Source of the DNA: a virus
DNA length: 52,643 nucleotides
Virus record (IMG/VR): IMGVR_UViG_3300025137_000058
Span: 1 to 52,643 of that record
Strand: one strand, 5' to 3'
Shown here: piece by piece, positions 1-7,508 of the stretch
Layout of the letters: each line of letters begins with the position of its first letter
Position numbering within the stretch: the stretch's first letter is position 1
Made by a program: the position numbers and the translations under genes
The notes under the pieces: model-generated
Seen by the model: the letters and a program-made list of their open reading frames with translations, nothing else
Database searches by the model: none
Told to the model about the DNA's origin: nothing

Positions 1-1080
1 CATAATCTTAAATTTAAAGGTAAACAATATAAAGAAATAGATATGGAGTTGGTAAAAATCAACAACTCTACTGAAATGGTTACATTTAAGATTATAGGTC
101 CAAAAGAATTATTTGGTAATGAAACTAACATATCGTTTAAAGCATTAAAACGAGGTCCATTTATGGCAACGAATATACCAAATGCTTTTGAAGTATTAGA
201 TAAAAATGCAGATATGAATGAAGATATGGATAGACAACCACAAGATAAAGACGTAAAGAAAGTAAAAGGTACACAACCTAAAAAGTATTTTAAAGGTATA
301 TCAAAAGATGCAAAAATGAAAAGAGCAAAATATTTTGCAAAGAAAAGTAAGTTACATCATAGTGACCCTGAGAGATATTCAGGTAAAAGACCAGGTGATA
401 GTGATGATGCTAAACCGTCTAAACCAGCAGACGCAACTATAAAGGTAAGAAAAATGTTAAAGAAAAAGGGATTTGAAGAATTTAAGAACGAGATTGCACC
501 AATTAAAGAAGGTAGTCTTGAAGATGTTACAAAAAGATTAAAAGCAAAGAAAATTAGAGTTAAAACAATCACAAGAACAATGGACAAAGTTACACACTTA
601 TATGTTCATGTAAATGATGTTGATGATGCACAACAAATATTAAAGAATGACCCACTGTATATAGCAGGTAAGTTAAGAGTGGTTGCAAAAGAAGAGGTAC
701 AAAATGAAGCATGTTGGGATGGATACAAACAAGTAGGTATGAAAAACAAGGGTGGTAAACAAGTACCTAATTGTGTACCTGAAGAAATGTCAACTGATGA
801 AGCAAAAAAGATAGAGGGTTATGTACCTGAATCTTATGAAGAGGGTGAAGACTATGCAAATCACACAAAAGAGGTAACACCTGGTGAAAAAGCAGACAAA
901 AAACCTATGGATTCCAAGAAAAGAACACCCGAAAATAGAATAACTGCTGAAGATGTAAAAGAATGGGCACTTCAAGATGAAACAATAGATAAATATAAGG
1001 GTAGATACAAGGAAGAGTGGAAATCTAAACTTGTAGAAGTAACTAAAAAGATGATGAGCAGAGTAAATGAAGACATTTAA
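1..1080 (+). CDS. Virion-associated (probable internal head) protein, 5'-truncated
   Basis: The frame is open from base 1, so the gene begins upstream; the first in-window ATG is at 43 (345 aa from there). The protein is rich in Lys and Glu. It has a basic segment around residues 80-115 containing YFKGISKDAKMKRAKYF and a segment around 223-247 reading ACWDGYKQVG then KGGKQVPNCVP. Both modules recur in proteins of marine T4-like phages annotated as structural or prohead-core. The C-terminus holds L-V-E, a possible prohead protease site. It overlaps the next gene by 14 bases. The virion role is inferred from the modules and the neighbours; no enzymatic motif is visible. Confidence 0.6.
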   Translation, partial: HNLKFKGKQYKEIDMELVKINNSTEMVTFKIIGPKELFGNETNISFKALKRGPFMATNIPNAFEVLDKNADMNEDMDRQPQDKDVKKVKGTQPKKYFKGISKDAKMKRAKYFAKKSKLHHSDPERYSGKRPGDSDDAKPSKPADATIKVRKMLKKKGFEEFKNEIAPIKEGSLEDVTKRLKAKKIRVKTITRTMDKVTHLYVHVNDVDDAQQILKNDPLYIAGKLRVVAKEEVQNEACWDGYKQVGMKNKGGKQVPNCVPEEMSTDEAKKIEGYVPESYEEGEDYANHTKEVTPGEKADKKPMDSKKRTPENRITAEDVKEWALQDETIDKYKGRYKEEWKSKLVEVTKKMMSRVNEDI

Positions 1081-1414
1081 AGAGTATGAAAATATAGATG
1101 AGAATTGCGAAGAGTGTATATTCGAACACGAAGAAGAAGAATTACAAGAAGCAGAGTATCAAGGTAAAAAAGTAACTCTTAATGACCCTATTAGAGGTGG
1201 TAGTAAGAAATTTTATGTGTATGTTCAAAATGAAAAAGGTAATATTATCAAAGTTTCATTTGGCGACACAACAGGTTTAAGTATTAAACGAGATGACCCG
1301 GCACGAAGAAGGTCTTTTAGAGCAAGACACAATTGTGATAATCCAGGTCCTAAAACAAAAGCACGATATTGGTCTTGTTACCAATGGAGAGCAAACGCAA
1401 AGGTGGATAACTAA
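1067..1414 (+). CDS. Small virion/prohead-core protein with capsid-targeting-like N-terminus
   Basis: 115 aa. It opens with MKTFKEYENIDE, which resembles the T4 internal protein capsid targeting sequence (MKTYQEFIAE) and ends in I-D-E, fitting the T4 gp21 cleavage rule (L/I-x-E). After an acidic stretch comes a basic conserved domain: about residues 35-75 read GKKVTLNDPIRGGSKKFYVY, and the C-terminus has RRRSFRARHNCDNPGPKTKA followed by RYWSCYQW. This C-terminal block is well conserved in marine T4-like phage proteins of unknown function. The two Cys could bind metal or form a disulphide. I infer packaging inside the head; the biochemical role is unknown. Confidence 0.65.
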   Translation: MKTFKEYENIDENCEECIFEHEEEELQEAEYQGKKVTLNDPIRGGSKKFYVYVQNEKGNIIKVSFGDTTGLSIKRDDPARRRSFRARHNCDNPGPKTKARYWSCYQWRANAKVDN

Positions 1415-1415
1415 A

Positions 1416-4043
1416 ATGATTAGATATAGAAAATCAATGAGAGATGCTTTAGGTGAAGTTAGAGGTCTTGTAGAGGATGCTACAACATCATACCCTCCTA
1501 AAGAAATTAATAAAAAGAAACATGATGCTTACAAAGACCCTAAAAAAGGTGAAAAAGAAATTCAAGAAGAAGACCCATCAATTGATGACATTGCGAAAGG
1601 TTTGAAGTTAGATAAGAAACTTGTTAAGAAGATAATGGGTGAAGAAATAAATGATTTACAGGAAATACCTGCTAGTCTAATGCAAGACCTAAGAAAGACT
1701 TTTGAACCATTAAGAGGTAAAAAAATATCAGTTGATAATAGTAATAAATTATCGGCGATTATGAATAAGTTTACATCAAAAGCAGATTTAATTACTTTGT
1801 TTAAAGCAGATATTCCATTTATATCTTTATTAGCATCCACTAGATTAATTCAAAAATTTGGTATGAGTGGTGCCCAAATTAATAAACTAAGAGAAGAAGT
1901 TGAACTTGATGAGATGTTTGACTATGCAATCATAGATGGTGATAATAAAATCCTAGGATTGTATAAAGGTCAAGACGGAAAAAAACATGCACAGATGAAT
2001 TTAAAAGGTGCAGAAAGACAACTTGGTATTAAGAAACCTCTTAAAGTTAGACCAGTGAGTAAAAAGAAAGTTGGTGACACAGTCATAGGTATTGGAGAAG
2101 AAGTTGAACTAAAAGAATTTTCATCACAACAAATTAAACAAGCATATGGTATTGCAAATGACCCTAGATATAAACAAGGTAATATGTCAGGTGCCGTAAA
2201 TGCTATTGAAAAAATTGCAAAAGGATTATCTAAACATCCAGATGTGCAAAAAGTTTTAAAAAGAACACAAGAAGAAGTAGAACTTGATGAAACACTTTTA
2301 GAATTTAAAAAAGGTGATATAGTTATTCCTAATGTAGGTCCTCACAAAGGTGTTAAACATGAAATAATTCACGATTTCAAAGATGGCACATACAACATAC
2401 AACCTGATATAGCATTAGCAAGAAATATTAAATATAGATTAGGCGCCGCTAGAGCAAAAGCAAGTGAACTTGTTGGTGTTGATGAAGAAACTGTTCCTGC
2501 AAATGTAAAAAAGATTGCTAAAGAATTAGACAAAGCAGTTGCTATGCACAAAAGTCAAGCACAAAGATTGCGTAAAGCAGGTGTTAGTGAAGAAGATAAA
2601 CTTGATGAAATGGGTTCTATCAAACCAAGACACTATGATGTAGAAGTAACAATTAAAAATAGAAGAGATGCTAAAGCAGTTGATGAATACATATCTGATA
2701 ACATGAGTATGGGTATAGAAGATTACGATAATGATGGTATAATGACTGCTAGTGGTTACACAGAAGGTACAGTTAACTTTCATGGTGATGATGCAGGTCA
2801 TATCGGTGTTGAATTACAAAAAAAGTTTGGAAGTAAAATAAAAGTTGTTGGTGAACAAGTTGAGATTAAGGAAGAGGTTGCAGATATATTTGTACAAAAT
2901 AAAGTTGGTTCTGAGCATCAAGTTCAAATTGCATTAACAATAAAAGCACTTGCAAATAAATTAGGATTAAGAAATGGTTCAGTAGGACCTGTAGTTAGAG
3001 TAATGGGTCCGAAAAATGTTGTGAATCAATTTCTAGGTTCTGTTATTGGTAAATCAAGTATGGGTAATGCAACACAAAAAGGAACAATTCCTAAAGACTA
3101 TGACAAAAGTTTAAATAAACAACTAAGAGAAGAAACACTAGAACTTGGTGAAGGTACTATGAAGGGTGGACTGATAACTGATAGAGTAGATGACATACTT
3201 AAAATAGGTCCAAAATTTGTTGCTTTAATTAGTCGAAAACCAACAGTACAACAATTAGAAAGAATGTGTGTACAAGAATTGTTTGATGATTCATTACTAG
3301 ATGATTTCTATTACATTGACCCTAGTTCAAAAGGTATTGTAAAGAGTGGTAATCCTGAAGCAAAAAAGGCGTATGGTAAACATGCTAGAGTACTACACAG
3401 TGTAGACCCTAGAAGTGTTTTACAATACAATTTAGCAGGTAGAACATTTCAAGGTAGAAGTGATGGTTTAATGTTACACAGTTTAGGCGCCGCCATGTTA
3501 GCATTTCATCTTGCTGATTTAGGAATACCAGCAATAAAAATTAACCCAGATTTAGAATTGTTTGATAATCCTAAATATAAGGGAACACAAAAAATAAGTC
3601 CTGATGTTATACTAAAAAACTTTAGAGTATCAAAATCTGATGTTTTGCGTGTGATACAAATGCATATGAGAGATATGAGTGGACCAGAAATAAGTAAATT
3701 AGTTTCTATCTCACCAAAAAGTTTACAATATCAATTTAAAGAAAATTCACAACATGCAGGTGCTAGAGGATTAGTTGAAAGATTAACGGGTATGGATTTA
3801 ACTGAAGTAAATGCTGATGTAACAAAAAGTCTTACAAAGAAATCAAAAGCATCAGGTATTCCCTTAGGTATATTAAAACAAGTTTTCAAAAGAGGAATGG
3901 CGGCGTTTGGTAGTGGTAGTAGAACTAACATGTCCCAACACGGATGGTCACACGCAAGAGTAAATTCTTTCATAGCAAAGAAACCAGGCACTTGGGGTGG
4001 AGCAGATAAAGATTTAGCAAAACAGGCGAGGAGTTCAAAATGA
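1416..4043 (+). CDS. Large multi-domain virion protein with repeated EEVELDE linkers and DUF5824-like C-terminus
   Basis: 875 aa from ATG 1416, one base after the previous stop; upstream in-frame starts would lie inside the preceding gene. Domains are separated by repeated linkers: EEVELDE (residues 160-166), EEVELKE (228-234), EEVELDE (286-292), EEDKLDE (392-398), EQVEIKE (480-486) and EETLELGE (572-579). Each ends in L/I-x-E, the T4 gp21 cleavage consensus. Residues about 235-292 contain AYGIANDPRYKQGNMSGAV, a recurrent marine-phage module. The last 65 residues (GIPLGILKQVFKRGMAAF, then WSHARVNSF) resemble DUF5824. A possible helix-turn-helix (SGPEISKLVSISPKSLQY) lies before it. Probable role: an internal head or scaffold polyprotein cut during maturation; this is inference. 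Confidence 0.65.
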   Translation: MIRYRKSMRDALGEVRGLVEDATTSYPPKEINKKKHDAYKDPKKGEKEIQEEDPSIDDIAKGLKLDKKLVKKIMGEEINDLQEIPASLMQDLRKTFEPLRGKKISVDNSNKLSAIMNKFTSKADLITLFKADIPFISLLASTRLIQKFGMSGAQINKLREEVELDEMFDYAIIDGDNKILGLYKGQDGKKHAQMNLKGAERQLGIKKPLKVRPVSKKKVGDTVIGIGEEVELKEFSSQQIKQAYGIANDPRYKQGNMSGAVNAIEKIAKGLSKHPDVQKVLKRTQEEVELDETLLEFKKGDIVIPNVGPHKGVKHEIIHDFKDGTYNIQPDIALARNIKYRLGAARAKASELVGVDEETVPANVKKIAKELDKAVAMHKSQAQRLRKAGVSEEDKLDEMGSIKPRHYDVEVTIKNRRDAKAVDEYISDNMSMGIEDYDNDGIMTASGYTEGTVNFHGDDAGHIGVELQKKFGSKIKVVGEQVEIKEEVADIFVQNKVGSEHQVQIALTIKALANKLGLRNGSVGPVVRVMGPKNVVNQFLGSVIGKSSMGNATQKGTIPKDYDKSLNKQLREETLELGEGTMKGGLITDRVDDILKIGPKFVALISRKPTVQQLERMCVQELFDDSLLDDFYYIDPSSKGIVKSGNPEAKKAYGKHARVLHSVDPRSVLQYNLAGRTFQGRSDGLMLHSLGAAMLAFHLADLGIPAIKINPDLELFDNPKYKGTQKISPDVILKNFRVSKSDVLRVIQMHMRDMSGPEISKLVSISPKSLQYQFKENSQHAGARGLVERLTGMDLTEVNADVTKSLTKKSKASGIPLGILKQVFKRGMAAFGSGSRTNMSQHGWSHARVNSFIAKKPGTWGGADKDLAKQARSSK

Positions 4044-4855
4044 GTTATTTAGAAACAAAAACAGGTAGTCTTGAAGAGGCAATCAGAAAGCATGATGAAG
4101 ACTATCAAGCAATGTTTAAAAAAGAATTAGATAAATCAGGTAAGTCGATAGGTCAAATGACACCTGATGAAAAGAAAGCATTCTTTAATAAGTTAGATAA
4201 AATGCATACTGCAAAGAATGAAGCAAAGGTTGACGAGTTAACTAAAGCACAAAAGAAGTTACCACCTGGATTGCAAAAAGCAATCAAGAAAAAGGAAATG
4301 AAAGAAGAACAGATTGATGAGGTTAATTTAACCTTTATTAGAAAGTTTGCAGACGATATGAAGAAGGACAAACAGTTTAAACCATTCGCAGATAAGTTTA
4401 TGAAAATGGCAATGAAGGGTGGTAGTCCAAGAGATGCACTTGAAAAATCATTACCAGATTATATCTCTGGTAAAGACATAGAAAAATTAATTGATAAAAA
4501 TAGAATGAGTGCTATATTTGGTGAAGATGTGCGTGAGTCAAAACAAGGTAAAGTTGATGTATTGAAAACAAAACTTGCTAAAGAGAAAGACACAGACGCA
4601 TTGCAAAAACAAATAACACAGTTGACAGGTCAGTTAGCATTAGCAAAACAAAAATTAGAAAACGAAAAGCACGGAAAATTACAACCTGAACCTAATCCTG
4701 AAACAGGTGAAGTTCCGTTAACAGTTGGTATTGCATACAAACATTTAAGAGATAAGATGAAAAAAGAAGAAGAGAAAAAACCAATAAAGAAAACTATGGT
4801 AGGGTCAAAAGCAGATAAAGTTGATACGGAACCTGAGGTTGAATTCGACAGATAA
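4040..4855 (+). CDS. Virion/prohead-core-like protein with coiled coil
   Basis: 271 aa, highly charged. The N-terminus has LEEA, a possible gp21-type site, and the module GQMTPDEKKAFFNKLDKMH at about residues 37-56, a segment common in marine T4-like structural proteins. EEQIDE near residue 90 repeats the acidic L/I-x-E linker of the upstream gene. Residues about 170-215 (LAKEKDTDALQKQITQLTG onward) form a predicted coiled coil. The C-terminus is Lys/Glu-rich and disordered. The start overlaps the upstream stop (ATGA) and the stop overlaps the next ATG (TAATGG), so it is translated within the same operon. No enzymatic signature is seen. Confidence 0.55.
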   Translation: MSYLETKTGSLEEAIRKHDEDYQAMFKKELDKSGKSIGQMTPDEKKAFFNKLDKMHTAKNEAKVDELTKAQKKLPPGLQKAIKKKEMKEEQIDEVNLTFIRKFADDMKKDKQFKPFADKFMKMAMKGGSPRDALEKSLPDYISGKDIEKLIDKNRMSAIFGEDVRESKQGKVDVLKTKLAKEKDTDALQKQITQLTGQLALAKQKLENEKHGKLQPEPNPETGEVPLTVGIAYKHLRDKMKKEEEKKPIKKTMVGSKADKVDTEPEVEFDR

Positions 4856-5346
4856 TGGATTCATCTACAAGAATTTATTGTGATATGGATGGTGTGCTTT
4901 GCGATTTTGCGAGAAACATTAAAACAACAACGGGAATGACAATCGATAAGTGGATGCGAGTCGATAAAAACGAAAGATGGAAAAAAATAATAGAAAAGGG
5001 TACTTTTTGGTCAACAATGCCATGGTTAAATGATGGTAAAAATCTTTGGAGATTTATAGAAAAGCATGACCCATATATTTTATCCGCCGCATCTCAACAA
5101 GACCCTAATTGTAAACCTGGAAAAATGCAATGGATAGCAAGAAACTTAGGTATACCTAGAAGTAGAGTTCATCTAGTTCAAAGACATGAAAAACAGATGT
5201 TTGCAAAGACGGGTGGTCAACCTTGTATTTTAATAGATGACTATGGCAGAAATACAAAAGAATTTACAACACGAGGTGGTGTTGGTATCAGATTTCAAAA
5301 TGCTGGTCAAGTTATCAGAGAATTGAAAGGACTTGGTTTCAATTGA
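4855..5346 (+). CDS. HAD-superfamily 5'(3')-nucleotidase-like phosphatase
   Basis: 163 aa. Motif I is DMDGVLCDF (residues 10-18), with nucleophile Asp10 and acid/base Asp12. Motif II is the ILSAAS Ser near residue 77, and motif IV is LIDDYGRN near residues 124-131. The arrangement and small size fit the 5'(3')-deoxyribonucleotidase/NIF-like branch of HAD hydrolases, common in T4-like marine phages. It could dephosphorylate nucleotides or nucleic acid ends in the cytoplasm; the substrate cannot be read from sequence. It sits at the end of the structural operon just before a late promoter. Confidence 0.8.
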   Translation: MDSSTRIYCDMDGVLCDFARNIKTTTGMTIDKWMRVDKNERWKKIIEKGTFWSTMPWLNDGKNLWRFIEKHDPYILSAASQQDPNCKPGKMQWIARNLGIPRSRVHLVQRHEKQMFAKTGGQPCILIDDYGRNTKEFTTRGGVGIRFQNAGQVIRELKGLGFN

Positions 5347-5347
5347 T

Positions 5348-5355
5348 TATAAATA
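5348..5355 (+). promoter_or_regulatory. T4-type late promoter TATAAATA
   Basis: A perfect match to the T4 late promoter element, two bases after the stop of the HAD gene. It lies 24 bases before the PqqA-like peptide start (5379) and upstream of the virion gene at 5499. The presence of a gp33-like coactivator in this window supports use of this element. Confidence 0.75.
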
Positions 5356-5378
5356 CTTTTTTAATTAAGGAGAAATTT

Positions 5379-5453
5379 ATGTGGAAGAAACCAGAAATAA
5401 AAATGATAAGTGTAGGATTAGAAATTAATTGCTATGCTTGTGCAGAAATATAA
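5379..5453 (+). CDS. pqqA-like: PqqA-like precursor peptide (24 aa)
   Basis: A 24-codon gene with a strong Shine-Dalgarno (AAGGAG at about 5368-5373) and its own late promoter. It starts MWKKP, has G13-L14-E15 and Tyr19, and ends at Ile24. Bacterial PqqA peptides (about 22-29 aa) share M-W-x-K-P, a central Gly, and the E-x-x-x-Y pair that PqqE crosslinks. Here the pair is E15/Y19, the numbering I recall for Klebsiella PqqA. Unlike classical PqqA, the tail has two Cys (C18, C22) instead of the usual Thr/Ser/Arg residues. No pqqB, C, D or E is in the window, so host enzymes would be needed. Alternatively it is a PqqA-derived peptide with another role. Confidence 0.72.
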   Translation: MWKKPEIKMISVGLEINCYACAEI

Positions 5454-5498
5454 ACAATTAAATTAACAAAGTGAGTACCTAAAAAGGGAGAGAATATT

Positions 5499-5804
5499 AT
5501 GTCAAGTTGGTCAAATACAGATGCTCATGGTAGTGCGCCGTTATGGGCACTAGCAAGGGTAAATAAAGAACCTAAAGCGGCGAACATGGGCGCCGCCGCA
5601 TCAGGTAAACTATTTAATAACGCAACAGAAGATAATCTTATAGATGGAGTGACTATCGGTCTTTTTAATTTTAAAGACGGAGAAGAACAAAGTGGTAAGA
5701 TTGCTCATGTTGGTTGGAATTTAAAAACTACTGGAACAGGAGGTCGTGCTAGTAGAATACAATTCGAAACTTTAGTATCTTTGGCAAATAGTCAAGATGC
5801 ATAA
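5499..5804 (+). CDS. Small virion structural protein of marine T4-like phages
   Basis: 101 aa beginning MSSWSNTDAHGSAPLWAL, with a conserved C-terminal half HVGWNLKTTGTGGRASRIQF. Both segments are typical of a short beta-rich virion protein family of marine T4-like phages. It has a clear RBS (AAAGGGAGAG) and is served by the late promoter at 5348. The exact location in the particle is not known to me; a decoration or neck component would fit its size. Ala-Ala-Ala at about residues 32-34 is coded GCCGCCGCA, part of the window-wide avoidance of GCAGC and GCTGC. Confidence 0.6.
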   Translation: MSSWSNTDAHGSAPLWALARVNKEPKAANMGAAASGKLFNNATEDNLIDGVTIGLFNFKDGEEQSGKIAHVGWNLKTTGTGGRASRIQFETLVSLANSQDA

Positions 5805-5815
5805 TTAACTTAACA

Positions 5816-5889
5816 AGGGACACTTTACGGTGTGGGGTGTCCCTACTAATTGATGTAAGTAAATACTTACAGTAGCATTCCCGAAAGGG
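5816..5889 (+). other. Structured intergenic RNA: three consecutive hairpins
   Basis: The 100-base gap between two structural genes holds three inverted repeats. AGGGACAC (5816-5823) pairs with GTGTCCCT (5837-5844). GTAAGT (5855-5860) pairs with ACTTAC (5865-5870) around AAAT. CCC-GAAA-GGG (5880-5889) is a GNRA-type tetraloop just before the RBS of the next gene. No T-run follows the first stem, so a simple intrinsic terminator is unlikely. An mRNA processing or translational control element is possible. Confidence 0.5.
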
Positions 5890-5904
5890 TTTAAAGGAGA
5901 TAAA

Positions 5905-6366
5905 ATGGCAGATAAAAAAATTACAGCATTAACCGATTTAGGTAATGGTCTAGCATCAGTAGATTTGTTTCATGTAGTTGACGACCCTACAGGAACACCT
6001 ATCAATAAAAAAATTACAGCAGAAGATGTATTTAATAATATACCGACATGGTTAGGATTAAATTCTACTTCACAAGCAATTACTGGAGATGGTTCAACAT
6101 CAACAGCAATTAATATTACAACACCAGTTACAGAAGTTAACGCAACTTCCGCCGCCGCTCCTTGTACATTGGCAGATGGAGCAAACGGTCAAATAAAAAC
6201 TATTATAAATGTTTCTACAAGTGGTACAAACAATATTGTAATAACACCTAGTAATTTGAGAGGATATGCAACAATAACTCTTAATGCACCTGGTGAAACA
6301 GTGACTTGTATGTTTAAGAATAGTAATTGGAATGTAATCGCAGGTAATGGTTACGCATTAGCATAA
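5905..6366 (+). CDS. Virion structural protein, beta-rich
   Basis: 153 aa. The N-terminus MADKKITALTDLG is typical of phage fibre or decoration proteins that begin with a short conserved attachment segment. The rest is Thr/Asn/Ser-rich with alternating beta pattern (NINVSTSGTNNIVITPSN-like stretches near residues 100-125) and ends WNVIAGNGYALA. RBS AAAGGAG lies just after the tetraloop hairpin at 5880-5889. No enzymatic motif; a surface-exposed head or fibre component is the best guess. Confidence 0.55.
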   Translation: MADKKITALTDLGNGLASVDLFHVVDDPTGTPINKKITAEDVFNNIPTWLGLNSTSQAITGDGSTSTAINITTPVTEVNATSAAAPCTLADGANGQIKTIINVSTSGTNNIVITPSNLRGYATITLNAPGETVTCMFKNSNWNVIAGNGYALA

Positions 6367-6381
6367 TAAGGAAATTTTAGA

Positions 6382-6609
6382 ATGAGTATATCAAAAAAAC
6401 TTTTAGTGGTTGAAAAACAAAAATTAGAGCAAGACTTTAATGCTCTATCTGAAAAATTAAAACAAAGTGAACTATCTATGCAAGGTTTAAGAAATAATTT
6501 AAACGCAATACACGGTGCTATGCAACAAGTGGACAAGTTATTAGGTATGTTTACAGACGATAAAGATGAGAAGGAAAAATCAGATGGTAAAGTCGTTCAA
6601 AAAACATGA
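6382..6609 (+). CDS. Small coiled-coil protein
   Basis: 75 aa, almost entirely heptad-like: residues 5-60 alternate hydrophobic and charged positions (LLVVEKQKLEQDFNALSEKL), then a charged tail DDKDEKEKSDGK. This looks like a small oligomeric coiled-coil protein expressed with virion genes. The function is unknown; small scaffold-associated proteins in T4-like heads have this look. Confidence 0.55.
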   Translation: MSISKKLLVVEKQKLEQDFNALSEKLKQSELSMQGLRNNLNAIHGAMQQVDKLLGMFTDDKDEKEKSDGKVVQKT

Positions 6610-6730
6610 TAAAGATAGAGAAGTAGAAGAATTTGAAGAAGATTTAACACAAGGAAAATCTTCTAAAAAAAACGAAGAGAAGAATAAAAACGAAGAAAAT
6701 AACGATAGAGGAAAAAATGAAAACATTTAA
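6584..6730 (+). CDS. Short highly charged protein (48 aa)
   Basis: ATG 6584 in a different frame from its neighbours, running to TAA 6728-6730. It begins MVKSFKKHDKD and consists almost wholly of Lys, Glu, Asp and Asn. It overlaps the end of the coiled-coil gene and the start of the 6717 gene, as is normal in this operon. The MVKSFK start resembles the MKTFK and MVKSLK starts of neighbouring putative head-internal proteins. No recognisable domain; real but weakly supported. Confidence 0.4.
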   Translation: MVKSFKKHDKDREVEEFEEDLTQGKSSKKNEEKNKNEENNDRGKNENI

Positions 6731-7145
6731 ACAACATGTGAAAGAAGACCATGGTAGTATGGGTGTCGGTACATCTGACCAAAATGCTATTGAAGATGGT
6801 TCTATAGGTGTGCATAATGTACATGACCCTGATGTTTTAAAAAGAGTTAACATATTTGTTAATTCTATGTCTATGAAAGAATATTTAAGTCCTGACCATG
6901 CAATAACTGAACTAAGAAATAAACTTATGAGAATAGGTTTAAATTTTGGTCCTGTTGGTTTTGATGAAAATAAAGGAGACCAAACAGTAAGAGTAAGTAG
7001 ATTTAAAACATTTGGTAAAGCAGATGACGGACAAGACATTGATAATGATGGTATCGAAGATGTGAAAGAAGGTGGTCTTAATCTAAGAATTAGACACGAA
7101 AAATCAAGTGAAGGAACATCAAAGGTATATTGCGAATTGATATAG
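6717..7145 (+). CDS. Conserved marine-phage virion protein with MKTFK N-terminus
   Basis: 142 aa. It starts MKTFKQHVKED, again like the T4 capsid targeting sequence, with V-K-E at the place of the expected cleavage. Downstream, residues about 35-80 (DVLKRVNIFVNSMSMKEYL, then AITELRNKLMRIGLNF) form a conserved helical segment known to me from marine T4-like phages, usually beside homologues of the next two genes. It ends RIRHEKSSEGTSKVYCELI. Function unknown; a packaged or core protein is inferred. Confidence 0.6.
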   Translation: MKTFKQHVKEDHGSMGVGTSDQNAIEDGSIGVHNVHDPDVLKRVNIFVNSMSMKEYLSPDHAITELRNKLMRIGLNFGPVGFDENKGDQTVRVSRFKTFGKADDGQDIDNDGIEDVKEGGLNLRIRHEKSSEGTSKVYCELI

Positions 7146-7508
7146 ATGTTTCACACAATAACGAAAGAGAACTGGTTATTATTCGCACAAAAGCATTATG
7201 ATAACCCTACTTTAGAAAAAGAAGTAGAATTTTATGATGATTTAAAGAGATTTAAATATCTTAAAAGACTTTTTCGTAAGTATGATACTAATTCAAGATT
7301 AAAAGTTCGATTAGCATTGAATCATATTATTGTGTTACAAAACGTGTTTGGTGTTGAACCATGCGTAACATTATTACTATATAAGATAGATAATAAACAC
7401 TATGGTATTTTGAAAGCAATATTAAATTATTTACAGTATTTGTATCCAGATGAATTAAATTTTGTAAAAGAGGATAAAATAGTAAGGGAACAACTAGAGA
7501 GGTTATAA
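7146..7508 (+). CDS. Conserved marine T4-like phage protein, unknown function
   Basis: 120 aa, starting directly at the previous stop. Sequence ITKENWLLFAQKHYDNPTLE then EFYDDLKRFKYLKRLFRKY then RLALNHIIVLQNVFGVE is the recognisable pattern of a helical protein conserved across marine T4-like phages and syntenic with its two neighbours. No transmembrane helix or catalytic motif. Its place in a late structural operon suggests an assembly role. Confidence 0.6.
   Translation: MFHTITKENWLLFAQKHYDNPTLEKEVEFYDDLKRFKYLKRLFRKYDTNSRLKVRLALNHIIVLQNVFGVEPCVTLLLYKIDNKHYGILKAILNYLQYLYPDELNFVKEDKIVREQLERL

Noticed and set aside
5083-6170. GC-rich GCCGCC islands as signs of recent transfer
   Set aside because: They occur at single Ala-Ala positions throughout the window and are explained by avoidance of GCWGC, not by foreign segments.
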